From Novosphingobium sp. (lineage in GTDB: Bacteria; Pseudomonadota; Alphaproteobacteria; Sphingomonadales; Sphingomonadaceae): DNA of 10,338 bases. Within the stretch, counting starts at the first letter, position 1, and each line of letters opens with the position of its first letter. The stretch spans positions 1-10,338 of the forward strand of contig JADYXV010000180.1 of assembly GCA_020853995.1 (NCBI GenBank), given 5' to 3'. A program made the position numbers and the translations under genes. This document shows positions 6,220-10,338 of the stretch, piece after piece. Below the pieces are notes generated by a model. That model ran no database searches, was not told where the DNA came from, and was given only the letters and a program-made list of their open reading frames with translations.

Positions 6220-7715
6220 TGCGCTTCGTCCCCTGCCATAAACCGCCGCAGGCTTTCCTGCTGGCCCGCATCCAGCCGCAGACCCAGCTTGGTCCGCCGC
6301 CACAGCACATCGTCGGCTTCAACCGCCCATTCGTGCGCCATCAGATAGCGCACTTCACGCGCCGTCAAGCCGTGGCCGAAGTGGTGACCGCAATCGGCCA
6401 AAGTCGCCGCATCGCCCAGCACGTCGTCGGCCAAGGTGCCGTAACTGCGGATCAACCGCTCTGCCCATGCCGCTTCCAGGAAGGGATAACGTTGGCGCAA
6501 GGCAGTGATGAGCTTGTCCACATCACCCACCGCAAAATCGCCGCCGGGCAAAGGCTTGGCATCGGTCCACGGTGCACCAGCCAAAGCGGGAATGCGCCCG
6601 CCCATGCGGTCCACCGCTTCTTCCGACAGCGTGCGGAAAGTCGTGATCTTGCCGCCAAACACCGAAAGGATCGGCGCGCCTTCTTCGGCCTCGCTCACAT
6701 CAAAACGATAGCCGCGCGTTGCCGCCTCCGGCTTGCCCGATCCGTCATCCACCAGCGGGCGCACGCCGGAATAAGTCCACACCACATCGGCAGGGGTGAC
6801 AGGCTTTTTGAAGAACCGGCTCGCGCCTTCGCACAGATAGGCGATTTCTTCCTCGCTTGCCTCGATCTTGTCGATGCCGCCCTGATGGTCGCGGTCGGTC
6901 GTGCCGATCAGGGTGAAATCATGTTCATAGGGAATCGCAAAGAAGATGCGGCCATCGGGAAGCTGAAAGAAATAGGGGTGCGGGTGATCGAACAGCTTGC
7001 GCACCACGATGTGCGATCCTCGCACCAGCCGGATGGACTGTTTCGGCGGCTGCCCGCTGCGATCCAGAACTTTAAGGACGGACGGCCCCGCCGCGTTGAT
7101 GACCGAGCGCGCCTTGAAAGTGCCCTGCGGCGTTTCGACCAGCCACAGCCCGTCGGCGCGTTCCAGCCGCGTAACCGGGCAGCGCGTACGCACATCTGCG
7201 CCGCGATCTGCCGCATCACGCGCATTCAGCACCACCAGCCGCGCATCATCCACCCACCCGTCGGAATAGACAAAGCCGTGAACAAATTCGGGCTTGAGCG
7301 GCGCGCCTGCCACATGCCGGTCCAGCCGTACCGATTGGGTTGCAGGCAGCAGCCTGCGTGAACCGATGTGGTCATACAGGAACAGGCCCAGCCGCAGCAG
7401 CCAGCGCGGACGCAGGCCCTGCACCCACGGCAGCACGAACCGCATCGGCCAGATGATATGCGGCGCGATAATCCAGAGCTTTTCGCGCTCGCCCAGCGCC
7501 TCGCGCACCAGCCCGAATTCGTAATGCTCCAAATAGCGCAAACCGCCGTGGATCAGCTTGCTCGAATTGGACGACGTGCCGCTGGCAAGATCACGCGCCT
7601 CAAGCAGCAGGACTTTGGCCCCGCGCCCCGCCGCATCGCGCGCAATGCCCGTACCGTTGACGCCGCCGCCAATCACGGCGACGTCAAATACTTCCTGATC
7701 TACGGCTTCAATCAT
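6216..7715 (-). CDS. glpD: Aerobic glycerol-3-phosphate dehydrogenase (FAD)
   Basis: 499 residues from ATG, close to the 501 of E. coli GlpD. This membrane-associated flavoenzyme oxidises sn-glycerol 3-phosphate to dihydroxyacetone phosphate and passes electrons to quinone. The FAD-binding motif is VIGGGVNGTG (14-23). The family signature SSKLIHGGLRYLEHYEFGLV (51-70) includes Tyr61. Active-site counterparts of E. coli Arg317, Arg332 and Lys354 appear as Arg319 (SGVRPL), Arg334 (ATRGY) and Lys356 (GGKITTFR). The DAO C-terminal domain ends with EWAVEADDVLWRRTKLGL (462-479). A GTG directly before the ATG (7716-7718) is an alternative start: AAGG at 7729-7732 is 10 nt from the GTG and 13 from the ATG. 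The first gene product in the pair acts second in the pathway, after GlpK. No glpF or glpR is seen nearby. Confidence 0.96.
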   Translation of the reverse strand: MIEAVDQEVFDVAVIGGGVNGTGIARDAAGRGAKVLLLEARDLASGTSSNSSKLIHGGLRYLEHYEFGLVREALGEREKLWIIAPHIIWPMRFVLPWVQGLRPRWLLRLGLFLYDHIGSRRLLPATQSVRLDRHVAGAPLKPEFVHGFVYSDGWVDDARLVVLNARDAADRGADVRTRCPVTRLERADGLWLVETPQGTFKARSVINAAGPSVLKVLDRSGQPPKQSIRLVRGSHIVVRKLFDHPHPYFFQLPDGRIFFAIPYEHDFTLIGTTDRDHQGGIDKIEASEEEIAYLCEGASRFFKKPVTPADVVWTYSGVRPLVDDGSGKPEAATRGYRFDVSEAEEGAPILSVFGGKITTFRTLSEEAVDRMGGRIPALAGAPWTDAKPLPGGDFAVGDVDKLITALRQRYPFLEAAWAERLIRSYGTLADDVLGDAATLADCGHHFGHGLTAREVRYLMAHEWAVEADDVLWRRTKLGLRLDAGQQESLRRFMAGDEAQ

Positions 7716-7756
7716 CACGGTTGTCTTGCCTTAGTGAGAATACCCCGGCCACCGAG

Positions 7757-7836
7757 CACCCACCCCCAACCCCTCCCTCAAGGGAGGGGAGCGAGACTTG
7801 CGCTTGCGCAGCAAGCGTTAGTCGCAGCGGGGAGGG
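7757..7836. repeat. REP-like palindromic intergenic element
   Basis: Two nested hairpins lie in the 155-bp gap between the monooxygenase and glpD genes. The first is CCCCTCCCT (7770-7778) / AGGGAGGGG (7781-7789), almost without a loop. The second is CGCTTGC (7801-7807) / GCAAGCG (7811-7817), with an outer GACT (7795-7798) / AGTC (7820-7823) pair. A third G-rich arm GGGGAGGG (7829-7836) can compete for the C-rich arm. The C-rich start (CACCCCCAACCCC) and this arrangement match palindromic units I have seen scattered in sphingomonad intergenic DNA; that resemblance is from memory and no second copy is in this window. It may attenuate or stabilise the message between the two genes. Confidence 0.6.
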
Positions 7837-7873
7837 TTTACGCAACGTCTCGTGCCATCAACCGGCTATCGCC

Positions 7874-8962
7874 CTAAATGTCCAAAGGACCATGCTTGAT
7901 GTGTGGCAGGACATAGCGCGCAAACATGTCCGCTTCTTGCACATGCGGATAGCCTGACAGGATGAACGCCTCGATGCCTTCTGCCTGATAGGCGCGCAGC
8001 TTGGCCAGAACCTGATCCGGCGTGCCGACAATCGCCGCGCCACAGCCCGAACGCGCCCGCCCGATGCCGGTCCACAGGTTCTCTTCCACAAAGCCGTCGC
8101 CATCGGCGGCCCCGCGCAGCTCCTGCTGGCGCTGCACGCCAAAGTTCTTGGCATCCAATGACTTCTCGCGGATCGCCTTGCCCGCATCGTCATCCAGCTT
8201 GGACAGCAACCGGTCGGCATAGGCGCGCGCCTCGTCCTCGGTTTCGCGCACGATCACATGGGCGCGATAGCCGAACTTCAAGGTGCGGCCGTAATTGGCG
8301 GCCCGCGCCTTCATGTCGGCAATGGTTTCGCGCACTTTGTCCATCGTATCGGGCCACATCAGATAGACATCGCTCGCCTCTGCCGCACATTCGCGGGCAT
8401 CGTGGGACAGGCCGCCGAAATAGAACGCGGGGCACTTGCCCGAAAGCGTGCCGACGCGCGGCGGATCAAGCTTCAACTTGTAGAACTCGCCCTGAAAATC
8501 GAGCGATTCCCCGTTGAGCAGCGTGCGCACGATCTTCATGATCTCGGTCGCGCGGGCATAGCGCGGACCGCTGGCAATCGTCTCGCCGGGCATGTCGGAC
8601 GAAATGATGTTCACGTTCAGACGCCCGCCCGTGCCCGCAGCATTGGGGCCAAGGATGCGGTCCAGCGTGGCAATCCGGCGCGCCAGTTGCGGCGGCCAAT
8701 CCTCGCCCATGCGCGTTGCCCACAGCAGCTTGATACGGCGCACTTGCGTGGCCACCGCCGCCGCAAAGGCCGTGGTATCAAGGCCGAGGCTGTAGCCCGA
8801 TGGCAGCAGGATATTGTCAAACCCGCCCTCTTCGGCGCGCAGCACGATGTTGCGGCAATGCTCCCAGCTTGATTGCAGGTACTTGTCCGGAACGCCGAGG
8901 AATTCATAGTCATCGTCGCACAGCGCCGAAAACCAGGCGATTTCACAGTTTTGTTCGGCCAT
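7874..8962 (-). CDS. LLM-class FMN-dependent monooxygenase, SsuD (alkanesulfonate monooxygenase)-like
   Basis: 362 residues. The bacterial-luciferase-like TIM-barrel family uses reduced FMN from a separate reductase plus O2; the SsuD branch cleaves C-S bonds of sulfonates, releasing sulfite. SsuD-like features run the full length: GTGGRLNVNII (110-120), RYARATEIM, YFGGLSHDA (181-189), RAHVIVRET (233-241), GRARSGCGAAIVGTP and FILSGYPHVQEA (333-344). Counterparts of E. coli SsuD Trp196, Arg226, His228, Arg297, Tyr331 and His333 appear as Trp203, Arg233, His235, Arg304, Tyr338 and His340, a constant +7 shift. Cys54 and His11 of SsuD seem not to be conserved (GYSLG and ALCDDD here). The substrate may therefore be another sulfonate such as sulfoquinovose. 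Start: AAGGAG (8970-8975) is 7 nt from this ATG and 4 nt from the ATG just before it (8965). No flavin reductase gene is adjacent. Confidence 0.85.
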   Translation of the reverse strand: MAEQNCEIAWFSALCDDDYEFLGVPDKYLQSSWEHCRNIVLRAEEGGFDNILLPSGYSLGLDTTAFAAAVATQVRRIKLLWATRMGEDWPPQLARRIATLDRILGPNAAGTGGRLNVNIISSDMPGETIASGPRYARATEIMKIVRTLLNGESLDFQGEFYKLKLDPPRVGTLSGKCPAFYFGGLSHDARECAAEASDVYLMWPDTMDKVRETIADMKARAANYGRTLKFGYRAHVIVRETEDEARAYADRLLSKLDDDAGKAIREKSLDAKNFGVQRQQELRGAADGDGFVEENLWTGIGRARSGCGAAIVGTPDQVLAKLRAYQAEGIEAFILSGYPHVQEADMFARYVLPHIKHGPLDI

Positions 8963-8969
8963 CATGCCT

Positions 8970-8975
8970 CTCCTT
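8970..8975 (-). promoter_or_regulatory. Shine-Dalgarno AAGGAG of the monooxygenase gene
   Basis: The minus strand reads AAGGAG, then AGGC, then two consecutive ATG codons. Spacing is 4 nt to the first and 7 nt to the second, which favours the second start at 8962. Just upstream, GTCTG (8978-8982) and CAGAC (8989-8993) form a small 5-bp inverted repeat around CACACA; it is probably too weak to matter, but it could touch the leader of this message. Confidence 0.6.
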
Positions 8976-9041
8976 CAGTCTGCACACACAGACATCCACC
9001 GGCTTCCCGCAGGTGCGGTGCCGTTCGTTGATTGAACCAGT

Positions 9042-9071
9042 CTGGCCCCACGTCGAAACGCCGTGGGCCAG
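9042..9071. terminator. Hairpin downstream of the aldo/keto reductase gene, possible terminator
   Basis: CTGGCCCCACG (9042-9052) pairs with CGTGGGCCAG (9062-9071) with one bulged C and a loop of TCGAAACGC. It lies about 17 nt past the reductase stop codon on the minus strand, in the 125-bp gap before the monooxygenase gene. The T-run (TCTTTT) follows on the plus strand, where no gene ends; on the minus strand it appears as AAAAGA before the stem, with no T-run after it. A second small palindrome, CTGCCTT/AAGGCAG (9082-9096), covers the reductase stop codon. Termination strength is uncertain. Confidence 0.35.
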
Positions 9072-9087
9072 GTCTTTTAGCCTGCCT

Positions 9088-10002
9088 TTAAGGCAGCCGC
9101 TCGCCCCGCGCTGCTACCAGCACGGCATACCAATCTTCACGCGTCCATGTGACTTTCAGCGCTTCCACGCCTTCGGCAATGCGCGCGGCCTGTTGCGATC
9201 CGATGATCGGGATGATCCCCGCCGGATGTGCCATCAACCACGAATAAGCCGCCACCGTGCGCGATACGCCTTGCGCCTGCGCCACCCCATCAAGCGCGGC
9301 CGCAACGGCGATTTCTTCCGGCGTCTGCGGATCGGCCAGACGGCCACCACCCAGCGGCGACCATGCCATCGGCGTCAGGCCCAGCATCATCGCCTGATCG
9401 AGTTCGCCGTTTTCAAAGCAGGTGATCCGCAGCGGGCTGATTTCCGGCTGCGTCGTCACCAGCTTGACGTTCAGGAAGTGGCTGAGCGCCGCAGTCTGGT
9501 GGAGGGTGAAGTTCGAAACGCCAATCGTGCGGATTTTGCCCGCTGAAACCGCGTTTTCCAGCGCGCGCGCCACTTCTTGCGGGTGCGCCAGAATATCCGG
9601 GCGGTGGATCTGCCACAGATCGACGCTGTCCACCTTCAGGCGTGAAAGCGATGCGTCAATCGCCTTTGCCAGATATTCCGGGCTTTGGTCATAAGGCAAC
9701 GGCGGCGCGATCCCGCCCTTGGTGGCCAGCACCATGCGGTCCCGCAAGGCAGGCTCTGCTGCCAGCACTTCGCCCAGCAGCGCTTCGGCATCGCCAAAGC
9801 CGCCTGTGCCGTCAAAGCCATAGATATCGGCGGTATCAAGGAAGTTGATCCCGGCATCCAGCACCGCATGGACCAGCTTGGCCGCATCGGCAGCGCTGCG
9901 TCCGTTTTCGGCAAGCCGCCACATGCCCCACGCGATGGGCGATACGGCAATATCGCTGGAACCAAGGGCACGGAAACTGGGTGGCAAAGGCAATTGGCTC
10001 AT
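9088..10002 (-). CDS. Aldo/keto reductase, YdhF-like
   Basis: 304 residues, close to E. coli YdhF (about 298). This is a predicted cytoplasmic NADPH-dependent reductase of carbonyl groups, with the (beta/alpha)8 barrel of the AKR superfamily. The catalytic tetrad is visible as Asp56 (FLDTADIYG), Tyr61, Lys95 (LATKGG) and His133 (QIHRPD). GVSNF (161-165) and the C-terminal IPIIGSQ cofactor-binding motif are also present. The physiological substrate is not evident; a sugar aldehyde or ketone would fit the LacI-family neighbour. Its ATG overlaps the stop of the regulator gene (ATGA), so it is probably translationally coupled; AGGA lies 7 nt upstream of the ATG. The next gene on the same strand, the SsuD-like monooxygenase, starts 125 bp downstream past a hairpin. 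Confidence 0.92.
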   Translation of the reverse strand: MSQLPLPPSFRALGSSDIAVSPIAWGMWRLAENGRSAADAAKLVHAVLDAGINFLDTADIYGFDGTGGFGDAEALLGEVLAAEPALRDRMVLATKGGIAPPLPYDQSPEYLAKAIDASLSRLKVDSVDLWQIHRPDILAHPQEVARALENAVSAGKIRTIGVSNFTLHQTAALSHFLNVKLVTTQPEISPLRITCFENGELDQAMMLGLTPMAWSPLGGGRLADPQTPEEIAVAAALDGVAQAQGVSRTVAAYSWLMAHPAGIIPIIGSQQAARIAEGVEALKVTWTREDWYAVLVAARGERLP

Positions 10003-10338
10003 GAAGTTGTCCTGGCTGGAGGCGCGACAGATGCGCGCTCGATAAGAGTGTGGGGCAGGCGGCGGTGATTGATATCGCCCCCTGCAATAAGGATTTCGGT
10101 GGCCGTGCGGGCCAATTCGATCATCGGCTGATGGATCGTGGTCAGCGGCGGCCAGACCGTGCGCGCCAGCGTGGTATCGTCAAATCCGGCTACAGAAAGC
10201 TCTGCCGGAACATTGATGCCCCGATCATGCGCCACGGCCAGAACACCTGCGGCCATATCATCGTTTGATGCAAAAATGGCGGTGGGCCGGTTGGACTGGT
10301 CCAGCAAAGCGCGCCCGCCGCGCACGCCGGAATCAAAA
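9999..10338 (-). CDS. LacI-family transcriptional regulator, C-terminal part (cut by window edge)
   Basis: The frame is open to the right edge, so the N-terminal helix-turn-helix and most of the ligand-binding domain lie outside the window. About 112 C-terminal residues are seen. Typical LacI/GalR effector-domain motifs are present: RPTAIFASNDDMAAGVL, then VPAELSVAGFDDT, then WPPLTTIHQPM. This family usually represses sugar-uptake and sugar-breakdown genes and is released by a sugar or sugar phosphate. The stop codon overlaps the start of the aldo/keto reductase (ATGA), so regulator and reductase are almost certainly one transcript. The ligand cannot be named from this fragment. A GTG at 10325 is internal to the domain and not the true start. 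Confidence 0.92.
   Translation of the reverse strand, partial: FDSGVRGGRALLDQSNRPTAIFASNDDMAAGVLAVAHDRGINVPAELSVAGFDDTTLARTVWPPLTTIHQPMIELARTATEILIAGGDINHRRLPHTLIERASVAPPARTTS

Noticed and set aside
6220..6303. N-terminal extension of glpK
   Set aside because: The extra 28 residues lie inside glpD and resemble nothing at the start of glycerol kinases; the ATGA overlap start fits the family length.
5389..6348. 319-codon open frame on the plus strand opposite glpK
   Set aside because: Shadow of glpK, with no recognisable motif and no plausible ribosome binding site context.
6129..7361. 410-codon open frame on the plus strand opposite glpD/glpK
   Set aside because: It is antisense to two unmistakable enzymes, is rich in Arg/His/Pro/Ala as expected for a shadow frame in GC-rich DNA, and shows no domain.
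8800..9546. 248-codon plus-strand frame across the monooxygenase/reductase gap
   Set aside because: It overlaps both coding regions antisense, and its translation has low-complexity Arg/His-rich shadow composition.
1..10338. CRISPR array, tRNA or rRNA genes, complete insertion sequence
   Set aside because: No regularly spaced direct repeats, no cloverleaf or rRNA-like segments, and no full transposase gene were seen on reading both strands.

Overview
The window looks like a piece of a GC-rich alphaproteobacterial chromosome, most likely a sphingomonad (Novosphingobium/Sphingobium-like). This rests on GC-rich codon use, the style of the Wza/Wzc exopolysaccharide proteins, glpD-glpK overlapping by ATGA, and a CCCCTCCC-type palindromic intergenic element of a kind I associate with sphingomonads. 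The genus is an inference from composition and gene style; no marker gene is present.

Left part, plus strand (1-4725). A short C-terminal coding tail (2-100, perhaps from a transposase) is followed by about 360 bases without a gene. That stretch is AT-rich (about 32% GC by hand count over 241-420) and holds a perfect palindrome and a consensus -10 hexamer. Then come three genes for a surface polysaccharide: a Wza/GumB-type outer-membrane export lipoprotein (463-1176), a full-length Wzc-type co-polymerase fused to a BY-kinase (1237-3444), and a GT4-type glycosyltransferase (3529-4725). A strong 15-bp hairpin separates the kinase from the glycosyltransferase.

Right part, minus strand (10338 down to 4750), convergent with the first block across 24 bp. 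In transcription order it holds the C-terminal part of a LacI-family regulator (cut by the window edge), an aldo/keto reductase overlapping it by ATGA, an SsuD-like LLM flavin monooxygenase, a REP-like palindromic element, glpD, and glpK (overlapping glpD by ATGA). GlpD and GlpK together convert glycerol to dihydroxyacetone phosphate.

The most interesting reading is the combination of SsuD-type monooxygenase, aldo/keto reductase, sugar-type LacI regulator and glycerol genes. It resembles the logic of oxidative sulfoquinovose / sulfoquinovosyl-glycerol breakdown: the monooxygenase removes sulfite, an AKR reduces the 6-oxo-sugar to glucose, and glycerol from the glycoside goes to GlpK/GlpD. This is a hypothesis. 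The decisive genes (a GH31 sulfoquinovosidase, a flavin reductase, a transporter) would have to lie right of the window. Otherwise the window is ordinary metabolic and exopolysaccharide DNA, with no CRISPR, RNA gene or complete mobile element seen.
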